Shown here in pieces: positions 1 through 7,987 of a stretch of DNA of 64,000 bases. Every line of letters begins with the position of its first letter. The first letter of the stretch is position 1. A model generated the notes under the pieces. That model saw only the letters and a program-made list of their open reading frames with translations. It did no database searches and was not told the DNA's origin. This stretch comes from Burkholderiales bacterium (GTDB lineage Bacteria > Pseudomonadota > Gammaproteobacteria > Burkholderiales > Burkholderiaceae_C). The DNA lies in NCBI GenBank assembly GCA_016702555.1, contig JADJDV010000004.1, forward strand, positions 186,001 through 250,000, read 5' to 3'. A program made the position numbers and the translations under genes.

Positions 1-737
1 GCGTGCACCGGCCCACGCTGTCCAACGCGCAACTGGTGACCGAACTGGCACAACTGCCGCTGGCCTTTCATCCTGGCGAGCAGTGGGAATACTCGCTGGC
101 CACCGATGTGCTGGGGCGCTTGATCGAGGTGGTCTCGGGCGACAGCCTGGGCCATTTCTTCTCGCGCTACATGTTCGAGCCGCTGGACATGGCAGACACC
201 GCGTTCCGGCTCAGCGACGAGCAGTTCGGCCGCCTGGCCGGCCTGTACGTCGGGATGGATCGCACCGACCCCACCGTCCCCGGCCTGAAGCGCCTGCACG
301 ACGTGCCCTACCCCGGCGCCTATCGCACGCCCGACATGCGCGAAGGCGGAGGCGGCGGACTGATCTCTTCGCTCGGCGACATGGTGCGCCTGATCCAGGC
401 GCTGATGCCCGGCGGCCCCGGCTTGCTCAAGCCGCACACCCTGGCCGACATGGGCCGCAACCAGCTGCCGCCCGGCGTCTGCGTCCGCTTTCCGGACGTG
501 CCGCTCAACCCCGGGCGCGTGTTCGGCCTGGGCTCGGCGGTGCTGGCCCGGCCCGGCCCGCTCGATCCCCCAGTCGCCGAGGGCGAGGTCAACTGGGGCG
601 GCATGGCCGGCACCGTGTGGTGGATCAACCCGCGGCTGAATATTGCCGGCGTGCTGATGACGCAGCGCTATTGGGGTTCGGGGGATCCCTACGCCCTTGA
701 ATTCAAGCGGCTCGCCTATCAGGGCCTCGGGCATTGA
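1..737 (+). CDS. Serine hydrolase, beta-lactamase class C fold (5' end outside window)
   Basis: C-terminal part of a penicillin-binding-protein-like serine hydrolase; the reading frame is already open at the left edge, so the catalytic SxxK serine lies upstream and cannot be seen. Visible family features are EYSLATDVLG near the start (the position of the Tyr-containing second motif) and WGGMAGTVWW near the C-terminus, the place of the third active-site motif, followed by INPRLNIAGVLMTQ, typical of EstB-like esterases of this fold. No signal peptide can be judged. The next gene (hpnD) starts 58 bp later on the same strand. Likely a cytoplasmic or periplasmic esterase or peptidase; substrate unknown. 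Family assignment is firm, function is not. Confidence 0.8.
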   Translation, partial: VHRPTLSNAQLVTELAQLPLAFHPGEQWEYSLATDVLGRLIEVVSGDSLGHFFSRYMFEPLDMADTAFRLSDEQFGRLAGLYVGMDRTDPTVPGLKRLHDVPYPGAYRTPDMREGGGGGLISSLGDMVRLIQALMPGGPGLLKPHTLADMGRNQLPPGVCVRFPDVPLNPGRVFGLGSAVLARPGPLDPPVAEGEVNWGGMAGTVWWINPRLNIAGVLMTQRYWGSGDPYALEFKRLAYQGLGH

Positions 738-795
738 CGCCGCACGGCCGCGTGGCACTCAGGTGGCGCCACGATCCGATGGGACAATCCGCCGC

Positions 796-1638
796 GTGAC
801 CTCGCCGCAAGACTACGCCCAGCAGAAGGCCGCCGCCTCCGGCAGCAGTTTCTATTACGCCTTCCTGTTCCTTCCGCCCGACCGGCGCGCGGCCATCACC
901 GCCTTCTACGCCTTCTGCCGCGAGGTCGACGACGTGGTCGACGAGGTCAGCGACCCGGGTGTTGCCGCCACCAAGCTGGCCTGGTGGCAGTCCGAGGTCG
1001 GCCACGCCTTCAGCGGCGCGCCGACGCACCCCGCGATGCAGGCGCTGATGCCCTGGACGGACCAGTTCGGCATCGAACCGCGCCACCTGCTGGCCGTCAT
1101 CGAAGGCTGCGAGATGGATCTGACGCAGACGCGCTACCTCGATTTCCCTGGGCTGGAAAAATACTGCCACCTGGTCGCCGGCGTGGTCGGCGAGGCCTCG
1201 GCGCGCATCTTCGGCCAGAGCGTGCCGCAGACCACCGAGTACGCCCATCGGCTCGGACTGGCATTCCAGCTCACCAACATCATCCGCGATGTCGGCGACG
1301 ACGCGCGGCGCGATCGCATCTACCTGCCGATGAGCGAGTTGCAACAGTTCGGCGTGAAGGCGCACGAGTTGATCGAGCGCAAGTATTCCGATCGCTTCAC
1401 GGCGCTGATGAAGTTCCAGGCCGAGCGCGCGCACCGCCTCTACGACGAAGCCCTGGCGCTGTTGCCGGCCGCAGACCAGCGCAGCCAGAAGCCCGGCCTG
1501 ATGATGGCCAGCATCTACCGCACGCTGCTGCGCGAGATCGAGGCCGACGGCTTCCAGGTGCTGCACCAGCGCATTGCGCTGACGCCCCTGCGCAAGCTGT
1601 GGCTGGCGTGGAAGATGCAGGCGCTGGGGCGGTTTTGA
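796..1638 (+). CDS. hpnD: Presqualene diphosphate synthase HpnD
   Basis: 280-residue squalene/phytoene-synthase-family enzyme that condenses two farnesyl diphosphates into presqualene diphosphate, the first step of the HpnCDE route to squalene for hopanoids. Both Asp-rich magnesium/diphosphate motifs are present: REVDDVVDEV in the N-terminal third and NIIRDVGDD in the middle. I chose the GTG at 796 (protein VTSPQDYAQQKA) because it gives the usual family length of about 280; the frame stays open 33 codons further upstream, but that part is unlike the family. hpnE follows in the same direction after a 127-bp gap holding a palindromic repeat. hpnC is not next to it in this window. Confidence 0.9.
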   Translation: MTSPQDYAQQKAAASGSSFYYAFLFLPPDRRAAITAFYAFCREVDDVVDEVSDPGVAATKLAWWQSEVGHAFSGAPTHPAMQALMPWTDQFGIEPRHLLAVIEGCEMDLTQTRYLDFPGLEKYCHLVAGVVGEASARIFGQSVPQTTEYAHRLGLAFQLTNIIRDVGDDARRDRIYLPMSELQQFGVKAHELIERKYSDRFTALMKFQAERAHRLYDEALALLPAADQRSQKPGLMMASIYRTLLREIEADGFQVLHQRIALTPLRKLWLAWKMQALGRF

Positions 1639-1640
1639 GG

Positions 1641-1760
1641 CTTTTCTTGAACGCAAAGGGCACGAAGAGCGCGCAAAAGTCGCGAAAAACGCTGATCATG
1701 AAAATTGATCTTTCGCGTCTTTTGCACAGTCTTTGCGAATTTTGCGTTCAAAAGAAAGCC
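1641..1760. repeat. Intergenic palindromic repeat (REP-like) between hpnD and hpnE
   Basis: The gap holds an imperfect long palindrome whose ends are an 11-bp perfect inverted pair, ttgaacgcaaa at 1647-1657 and its complement at 1741-1751. The body is rich in the words cgcaaag, cgcgaaa and tttcgcg. A larger relative with the same vocabulary lies at 45091-45264. Such elements are common between genes in Burkholderiales; transcribed, this one would form a stem-loop between the two cistrons. Confidence 0.7.
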
Positions 1761-1765
1761 GTTCC

Positions 1766-3067
1766 ATGAAAATCGCCATCATCGGCGCCGGCTGGGCCGG
1801 CATGGCGGCGGCGGTGCGAGCGGTGGAGTTGGGCCACGACGTCACCGTCTTCGAAGCCGCCCGCACCCTGGGCGGCCGCGCGCGCGGCGTGCCGCTGACG
1901 CTGCCCGACGGACGCGAGGTGATGGTCGACAACGGCCAGCACATCCTGATCGGCGCCTACACCGAATGCCTGCGCCTGATGCGCACAGTCGGCGTCGATC
2001 CCGAGTCGGCCTTGCTGCGCCTGCCGCTCACGCTGCGCCATGTGGACAGCAGCGGCCTGCGCCTGCCCGATCTGCCGGCGCCGCTGGACGCCGCGCTTGG
2101 CATCCTGGGCGCGCGCGGCTGGCGCTGGCGTGAGCGCTTGGCGCTGCTGCGCGAAGCCGGGCGCTGGCGCCGCGCCGGTTTCAGCTGCGACGAGCAACTC
2201 AGCGTGGCCACCCTGTGTGCACGCCTGCCACCGCGCCTGATGGCCGAATTCATCGAGCCGCTGTGCGTCTCCGCGCTCAACACCCCGGTGGCCGAGGCCA
2301 GCGCGCGCGTGTTTCTGCGCGTCCTGCACGACGGCGTGTTCGCGGTCAGCGGCGGCTCCAACCTGCTGCTGCCGCGCATCGACCTGGGCGCGCTGTTCCC
2401 GCAAGCCGCCGCGCGTTGGGTGACGGCACGTGGCGCTACCATGCGACCGGGCCAGCGCATCGACGCCATGCACTGGCAGGCGCCGCACTGGCACATCGGC
2501 GAACAGGCGTTCGACCGGGTGATCCTCGCCACCTCCGCGCCCGTGGCCGCGCAACTGCTGACCCGGTCCGCCGAGCACGCAGCAGGCACCGCAGCCGACG
2601 CACTGCTCGGCTGGTGCCAGCTGGCCGCGCGGCTGCGGCACCAAGCCATCGCCACCGTCTACGCGCAGGTCGACGCACCGTTCCGGCCGCTGGCCGCGCC
2701 CATGCTGGCCCTGCGCCCCCACCGCAACGAGCCGGCGCAATTCGTGTTCGAGCGCGACGCCATCACGCAGTCCAGTCAGCCCACCCGTCTGCTCGCCTTC
2801 GTCGTCAGCACCAGCCGTGGCGAACGCGTGCCACTGGAGGCGGCCGTGGCACTGCAGGCGCAGCGCCAGCTCGGCCTGGCGGTGACGCCGCGGCTCAGCG
2901 TGATCGAAAAGCGCGCGACTTTTGCGTGCACACCCGGCCTGCAGCGCCCCGCCCGCGCCATCGCGCCCGGCCTGTCGGCCTGCGGTGACTACATCGACGG
3001 CCCCTACCCCGCCACGCTCGAAGGCGCGGTGCGCAGCGGCACCGCCGCCGCCGAGGCGCTCCAGTAG
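1766..3067 (+). CDS. hpnE: Hydroxysqualene dehydroxylase HpnE (FAD-dependent)
   Basis: 433-residue flavoprotein of the amine oxidase/phytoene desaturase superfamily; it reduces hydroxysqualene to squalene, the last step of HpnCDE. The N-terminus has the FAD dinucleotide-binding fold (IIGAGWAGMAAA, then FEAARTLGGRARG about 30 residues on), and the C-terminus has the second FAD contact, ACGDYIDGPYPATLEGAV. Start at ATG 1766, preceded by the purine-rich aaagaaag; an in-frame start 11 codons earlier would lie inside the repeat. Pairs functionally with hpnD upstream and supplies squalene for hopanoid cyclisation. A tRNA gene follows 14 bp after the stop. Confidence 0.9.
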   Translation: MKIAIIGAGWAGMAAAVRAVELGHDVTVFEAARTLGGRARGVPLTLPDGREVMVDNGQHILIGAYTECLRLMRTVGVDPESALLRLPLTLRHVDSSGLRLPDLPAPLDAALGILGARGWRWRERLALLREAGRWRRAGFSCDEQLSVATLCARLPPRLMAEFIEPLCVSALNTPVAEASARVFLRVLHDGVFAVSGGSNLLLPRIDLGALFPQAAARWVTARGATMRPGQRIDAMHWQAPHWHIGEQAFDRVILATSAPVAAQLLTRSAEHAAGTAADALLGWCQLAARLRHQAIATVYAQVDAPFRPLAAPMLALRPHRNEPAQFVFERDAITQSSQPTRLLAFVVSTSRGERVPLEAAVALQAQRQLGLAVTPRLSVIEKRATFACTPGLQRPARAIAPGLSACGDYIDGPYPATLEGAVRSGTAAAEALQ

Positions 3068-3081
3068 AATCGGCCCTCTGC

Positions 3082-3155
3082 GCGGGTGTAGTTCAATGGT
3101 AGAACGGCAGCTTCCCAAGCTTCATACGAGGGTTCGATTCCCTTCACCCGCTCCA
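3082..3155 (+). tRNA. tRNA-Gly (anticodon CCC)
   Basis: 74-nt cloverleaf with encoded CCA. Acceptor GCGGGTG pairs with CACCCGC, the D arm is gttcaatggtagaac, the anticodon loop is ttCCCaa and the T arm is agggttcgattccct. Very close to the CCC-reading glycine tRNA of enteric bacteria. One non-pair (C opposite T) is visible in the middle of the anticodon stem. Confidence 0.93.
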
Positions 3156-3220
3156 GCCGCCCGGCCCCACCTCATACCAGGCTGGCGCCCATCCCCCCAC
3201 AACGCACCGGAACAGTTCGC

Positions 3221-4138
3221 ATGCCCGTATTCAGCATGACCGGCTATGCCAACGGCCAGCAGCCGGTGCCGCAGGGCACGGTGGCCGGTGGCGCACGCCC
3301 CCAGGCGCAGGCGCGGCTGGCGCTTGAACTGCGCTCGGTCAACGGCCGCTTTCTCGATCTCGGCTTCCGCCTGCCCGATGAGTTGCGCCAGCACGAACCC
3401 GCGCTGCGCGAGTTGCTTGGCAAGCGGCTCAAGCGCGGCAAGGTTGAGTTGCGCGCCCATCTCGAACATCAGGAAGCCGCCGCGCTGGTCGAGCCGCCCG
3501 CCGCGCTGCTGCGCCGCCTGGCCGGCTTGCAGGATCAGGTGCGCATGTGGCTGCCCGACGCCGTGCCGCTGTCGGTCGCCGAGGCGCTGCGCCTGTCCTC
3601 GGGCGGCGCCAGCCCGCTTACGGCCGGCGTCGCCGAGGCATTGCTGCCGCTGGCGCGCCAGGTGCTTGACGACTTCATCGCCGCACGCGAACGCGAAGGC
3701 GCGCGGCTGGTGAAGCTGCTGAAAGCGCGCATCACCGATCTGCGTGAACTGGCCCGCCAGGCCGAGCCGCTGGTGCCGCTGGCCGTGGAGGCACAGAAGC
3801 AACGCTTTCTGGCGCGTTTCAACGAAGCCCTGGCGGGCGCCGACGCCAGCACCGCCGCCAGCGGACAGGAGCGCGCGCTGGCCGAAGCCACGGCGTTTGC
3901 CATCCGCATCGACGTCGCCGAGGAGCTGGGGCGCCTGCACACCCACCTGGACGAGATCGACGCCGTGCTGGACAAGGGCGGCGAAGTCGGCAAACGGCTC
4001 GACTTCCTGATCCAGGAACTGCACCGCGAAGCCAATACCCTGGGTTCGAAGTCTTCCACGCTGGAGTTGACCCGCATCTCCGTCGACATGCGGGTGCTGA
4101 TCGAGCAGATGCGCGAACAGGTGCAGAACATCGAGTGA
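3221..4138 (+). CDS. yicC: YicC family endoribonuclease
   Basis: 305-residue member of the YicC/YloC family, described in other bacteria as an endoribonuclease affecting small-RNA and stationary-phase control. The N-terminal YicC_N region starts with MPVFSMTGYANG; the C-terminal DUF1732 region ends with the conserved block TLGSKSSTLELTRISVDMR. The central part is Leu/Ala/Arg-rich and probably a helical coiled coil. There is an insert after MTGYANGQQPVPQ (a Gly/Ala-rich stretch before LALELRSVNGRFLDL) not seen in the shortest homologues. The start at 3221 keeps the usual few residues before SMTGYA. It stands alone between tRNA-Gly and the suf operon. Confidence 0.88.
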   Translation: MPVFSMTGYANGQQPVPQGTVAGGARPQAQARLALELRSVNGRFLDLGFRLPDELRQHEPALRELLGKRLKRGKVELRAHLEHQEAAALVEPPAALLRRLAGLQDQVRMWLPDAVPLSVAEALRLSSGGASPLTAGVAEALLPLARQVLDDFIAAREREGARLVKLLKARITDLRELARQAEPLVPLAVEAQKQRFLARFNEALAGADASTAASGQERALAEATAFAIRIDVAEELGRLHTHLDEIDAVLDKGGEVGKRLDFLIQELHREANTLGSKSSTLELTRISVDMRVLIEQMREQVQNIE

Positions 4139-4202
4139 TGTGGAGCAGCGCGCCGCCCCATTCAGGCAAAAAGGCGCGCTCGCCTTTCATGCGCACGGCT
4201 AA

Positions 4203-4223
4203 AGATGCATAATAGATGCATCT
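4203..4223. promoter_or_regulatory. Inverted repeat upstream of the suf operon, candidate operator
   Basis: Perfect 8-bp inverted repeat agatgcat / atgcatct around a 5-base spacer, overlapping a possible -10 hexamer cataat at 4209-4214. It lies about 210 bp before sufB in the 292-bp gap after yicC; the rest of the gap holds no convincing gene. No iscR/sufR-type regulator gene is adjacent. A role in suf control is inference from position only. Confidence 0.4.
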
Positions 4224-4430
4224 ATGAATACCGCCTATTCGCGCCGGCACGCATACGGTTTATGCCGTAGATCGTGGCGCAGGGCGATATTCGCAGGCAA
4301 GTCGACCAACCACCGCGTTGTGCAAGTACGTGCGGACTGCCGTGCGCGTCCAGCTGTACACGAGGCGGGCGGCTTTGATAACCTTCGCCGGCTGAGGCCG
4401 TGAAACCGTGCAACCCAACGGAGATGGTGC

Positions 4431-5909
4431 ATGTCTGTGCTTGAATCAACTGTAACACCGACCGCGACGCCGGACGAGACGCTGGAGCGCTCGCTGCAAC
4501 GCCCCTATGAGCATGGCTTCGTCACCGACATCGAATCGGTGTCGCTGCCGCCGGGGCTGGACGAGGGCACGATTCGCGCGATCTCGCACATCAAGAAGGA
4601 ACCCGAGTTCCTGCTGAAGTGGCGCCTGGCCGCGCTGGAGCGCTGGTTCCAGATGCCGATGCCGGACTGGGCGCATCTGCGCATCGGGCCGATCGACTTC
4701 CAGGCGCTGTCTTATTACTCGGCGCCAAAGTCGCACAAGGACGGTCCCAAGAGCCTGGACGAGGTCGATCCCAAGCTGCTGGAGACCTACGAGAAGCTCG
4801 GCGTGCCGCTGCACGAGCGCGCGCGCCTGGCCGGCGTGGCGGTGGACGCGGTGTTCGACTCGGTCTCGGTCGGCACCACCTTCCGCAAGCAGCTGCACGA
4901 CGTCGGCGTGATCTTCTGCTCGTTCTCGCACGCGGTGCAGGAGCACCCCGAGCTGATCGAGAAGTACCTGGGCACCGTGGTGCCGCAGGGCGACAACTTC
5001 TACGCCGCGCTCAACTCGGCGGTGTTCTCCGACGGCTCCTTCGTCTACATCCCCGAGGGCGTGCGCTGCCCGATGGAGCTGTCATCGTACTTCCGCATCA
5101 ACGCGCAGAACACCGGCCAGTTCGAGCGCACGCTGATCATCGCCGAGCCCGGCAGCCATGTGAGCTACCTGGAAGGCTGCACCGCGCCGCAGCGCGACGA
5201 GAACCAGTTGCACGCCGCCGTGGTCGAGCTGATCGCGCACGACGACGCGCACATCAAGTACTCGACGGTGCAGAACTGGTACCCCGGCGACGAGAACGGC
5301 GTCGGCGGCATCTACAACTTCGTCACCAAGCGCGGCGTCGCCGCCGGCAAGCGCTCGCGCATCTCCTGGACTCAGGTCGAGACCGGCTCGGCCATCACCT
5401 GGAAGTACCCCAGCGTGGTGCTGCGCGGCGACGACTCGGCCGGTGAGTTCTTCTCGGTCGCGGTGACGCACCACCACCAGCAGGCCGACACCGGCACCAA
5501 GATGATTCACCTGGGCAAGAACACGTCCAGCCGCATCGTCTCCAAGGGCATCAGCGCCGGCAAGTCGCAGAACAGCTACCGCGGCCAGGTGCGCATCGCG
5601 CCCACCGCGGCCGGCGCGCGCAACCACACGCAGTGCGACTCGCTGCTGATCGGCGGCGAGTGCGGCGCCCACACCTTCCCCTACGTCGACGCGGCGCGCT
5701 CGGACGCCGTGGTCGAGCACGAGGCCACCACCACCCGCATCTCGGAAGAACGCCTGTTCTACTGCCAGCAACGCGGCATCGACGCCGAGGAAGCCACCGC
5801 GCTGATCGTCGGCGGCTTCTGCCAGGCGGTGCTGGAAGAGCTGCCGATGGAATTCGCGCTGGAGGCGAAATCGCTGCTGGCGGTGTCGCTGGAGGGCGCG
5901 GTCGGCTGA
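4431..5909 (+). CDS. sufB: Fe-S cluster assembly scaffold SufB
   Basis: 492 residues, full length for SufB. It is the core of the SufBC2D complex, on which Fe-S clusters are built in the cytosol from SufS-derived sulfur. Recognisable blocks are NFYAALNSAVFSDGSFVYIP, the beta-helix region TSSRIVSKGISAGKSQNSYRG with its conserved GxxxxSYRG, and EHEATTTRISEERLFYCQQRG near the C-terminus, which contains the conserved cysteine region and dimer contacts to SufD. Start ATG at 4431 after the ribosome-binding sequence ggag. First gene of a compact operon: sufC begins 36 bp after its stop and later genes overlap. Confidence 0.96.
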   Translation: MSVLESTVTPTATPDETLERSLQRPYEHGFVTDIESVSLPPGLDEGTIRAISHIKKEPEFLLKWRLAALERWFQMPMPDWAHLRIGPIDFQALSYYSAPKSHKDGPKSLDEVDPKLLETYEKLGVPLHERARLAGVAVDAVFDSVSVGTTFRKQLHDVGVIFCSFSHAVQEHPELIEKYLGTVVPQGDNFYAALNSAVFSDGSFVYIPEGVRCPMELSSYFRINAQNTGQFERTLIIAEPGSHVSYLEGCTAPQRDENQLHAAVVELIAHDDAHIKYSTVQNWYPGDENGVGGIYNFVTKRGVAAGKRSRISWTQVETGSAITWKYPSVVLRGDDSAGEFFSVAVTHHHQQADTGTKMIHLGKNTSSRIVSKGISAGKSQNSYRGQVRIAPTAAGARNHTQCDSLLIGGECGAHTFPYVDAARSDAVVEHEATTTRISEERLFYCQQRGIDAEEATALIVGGFCQAVLEELPMEFALEAKSLLAVSLEGAVG

Positions 5910-5945
5910 CCACCGCACACAGCAAGAGCAAGAGAGAAAACCCAC

Positions 5946-6722
5946 ATGAGCAAAACCCCCACTCCCCTGCTGTCGGTGCGCGACCTGCGCGTCGACGTCG
6001 CCGGCCACCACGTGTTGAAGTCGCTGTCGCTCGACGTCGCGCACGGCCAGGTGGTCGTGCTGATGGGCGCCAACGGCAGCGGCAAGAGCACGCTCGGCAT
6101 GGCGCTGGCCGGCCACCCGCGCTACGAGATCGTTGGCGGCAGCGCCACCCTGGACGGCAAGGACTTGTTCGCCATGGCGCCGGAGGAACGCGCGCGCGCC
6201 GGCCTGTTCCTGTCGTACCAGTCGCCGCCCGACGTGCCGGGCGTGAAGACCAACCTGTTCATCCGCACCGCGCTCAACGCAGTGCGCCACGCGCGCGGCG
6301 AAAAGCCGCTGGACGCGTTCGACTTCCTGTCGCGCGCGCGCGGCGCCTCGGCCCCGCTCGGCCTGCCCGAGGCGATGCTCGGCCGTCCGGTCAACGACGG
6401 CTTCTCCGGCGGCGAGCGCAAGCGCAACGAGCTGCTGCAACTGGCGCTGCTGGAGCCGCGCCTGGCCTTCCTCGATGAAATCGACTCCGGCATGGACGTC
6501 GATGGCCTGCGTGCCGTGCTCGAGCTGATCCGGCAGCAGCGCCAGGCCGGCTGCGGCTTCATCGTCATCAGCCACCAGCTGAGCCTGATCGAGGCGCTGG
6601 AGCCGGACCAGGTGGCCTGGCTGCAGGACGGCTGCGTCGGCGAGCTGGGCGGCGTCGAGCTGGCGCGCCGCCTGGCCGAACAGGGCTATGCCAAGCAGGC
6701 CGAAGCCAGGGTGGCGGCATGA
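5946..6722 (+). CDS. sufC: Suf complex ATPase SufC
   Basis: 258-residue ABC-type ATPase that drives conformational change in the SufBCD scaffold; it is not a transporter. Walker A GANGSGKST lies near residue 40, the ABC signature reads FSGGERKRNE (the SufC form, with ERKR), Walker B is AFLDEIDSGMD, and the switch histidine is in VISHQ. ATG at 5946. The stop overlaps the sufD start by 4 bp (ATGA), so translation is probably coupled. Confidence 0.96.
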   Translation: MSKTPTPLLSVRDLRVDVAGHHVLKSLSLDVAHGQVVVLMGANGSGKSTLGMALAGHPRYEIVGGSATLDGKDLFAMAPEERARAGLFLSYQSPPDVPGVKTNLFIRTALNAVRHARGEKPLDAFDFLSRARGASAPLGLPEAMLGRPVNDGFSGGERKRNELLQLALLEPRLAFLDEIDSGMDVDGLRAVLELIRQQRQAGCGFIVISHQLSLIEALEPDQVAWLQDGCVGELGGVELARRLAEQGYAKQAEARVAA

Positions 6723-7987
6723 ACCACGCCCAGGCCGACATGTTGGCCGCGCGCGAGCACCTGGCGCGCAGCGGCTGGATCACGCGCAAGACCGAGGCCT
6801 TCCGCCACCTGCTGCCGCCGCCGGCCGAGTTGTGGCTGGGCGACGCCGCCGCCGCGCAGCCCGAGGCGCCGCCGCTGGAGCTGGCCGGCTGGACGCTGCA
6901 GCCCACCGGCCACACCTTGCACACCCACACCAGCGCCGAATGGCTGGACGCCGCCGACGCCGCGCAGCGCCACGCGCTGTTCGCCGGCCTGCCGCTGCCC
7001 GACGCCGCGGCCGGCGACGACGCCGCGCCCTTCGCCTGGGCGCATCGCGCGCTGTGCCGGCAAGGCCTGCGCCTGCGCGTCGAGCCGACCACGGGCGCGC
7101 CCGCCCCGACCGAAAGCACCTGGCTGACGCTGCAATACCAGCCGCGCGCGCCGATCGAGGCACCGCTGGCGGTGATCGAGATCGGCGCCGGCGTGAACGC
7201 CGTGCTGGTCGAGACGCACGGCCACGCCACCCCGGGCACGCGCGACTGGCAACTGGTGCAGAACCTGCAACTGCACGTGCGCCTGGGTGCGGGCGCTTCG
7301 CTCACGCACCTGCGCGTGGTCGAGCCGCACGACGACGACCAGCTGGCGCACCACGTGCACGTCAAGCTGGCGCGCGGCGCGCAATACCGCCAGGCGCTGA
7401 TCGGCGAAGGCAGCCGCTACCACCTGCAGCGCCTGCTGTTCGACCTGGAGGCCGAGGACGCCAGCGCCAGCGTCGGCACGGTGCTGACGGCCTCCGGCAT
7501 GGCGCTGGACTTCCAGAGCTACGTACGCCACCTGGCGCCACGGACCACCAGCGCCGTGCAGGCGCTGGCGCTGGCGCGCGACCGCGCGCAGGTGGTGCTC
7601 AACACCCACGCCCACATCGCCGCCGGTTGCGACGACGCCAACGTGCACCAGCTTTTGACAGGCATCCCGGTGCATGGCGAGCCGCGCCTGACACTGCGCC
7701 CGCACATGGAGATCCTGCACGATCAGGTGCAGGCCACGCACGGCGCCACCTGGGGCGCGCTGCCCGAAGACGCGCTGTTCTACGCCCAGCAGCGCGGCAT
7801 CGCCAATCAGGTCGCGCGCGGCCTGATCGTGCGCGGCATGGCCAGCGACCTGCTGACCCGGGCCATCGACGACGACGCGCTGAGCGAGCAACTCAACGCC
7901 GCCGGCCGCCTGACGCGCGCCATCGCACGCCTGCTGGAAGAAGAAGACACCGCGGCACCCGCCGCCAGCGGGGCCGACCATGGGTGA
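6719..7987 (+). CDS. sufD: Fe-S cluster assembly protein SufD
   Basis: 422-residue paralogue of SufB that partners it in the SufBC2D scaffold. The C-terminal half carries the conserved beta-helix region, with LNTHAHIAAGCDDANVHQL and the block GALPEDALFYAQQRGI matching the end of SufB. The N-terminal 100 residues are Ala/Pro-rich and divergent, as usual for SufD. It overlaps sufC by 4 bp and sufS by 8 bp. No anomalies in length or frame. Confidence 0.93.
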   Translation: MNHAQADMLAAREHLARSGWITRKTEAFRHLLPPPAELWLGDAAAAQPEAPPLELAGWTLQPTGHTLHTHTSAEWLDAADAAQRHALFAGLPLPDAAAGDDAAPFAWAHRALCRQGLRLRVEPTTGAPAPTESTWLTLQYQPRAPIEAPLAVIEIGAGVNAVLVETHGHATPGTRDWQLVQNLQLHVRLGAGASLTHLRVVEPHDDDQLAHHVHVKLARGAQYRQALIGEGSRYHLQRLLFDLEAEDASASVGTVLTASGMALDFQSYVRHLAPRTTSAVQALALARDRAQVVLNTHAHIAAGCDDANVHQLLTGIPVHGEPRLTLRPHMEILHDQVQATHGATWGALPEDALFYAQQRGIANQVARGLIVRGMASDLLTRAIDDDALSEQLNAAGRLTRAIARLLEEEDTAAPAASGADHG

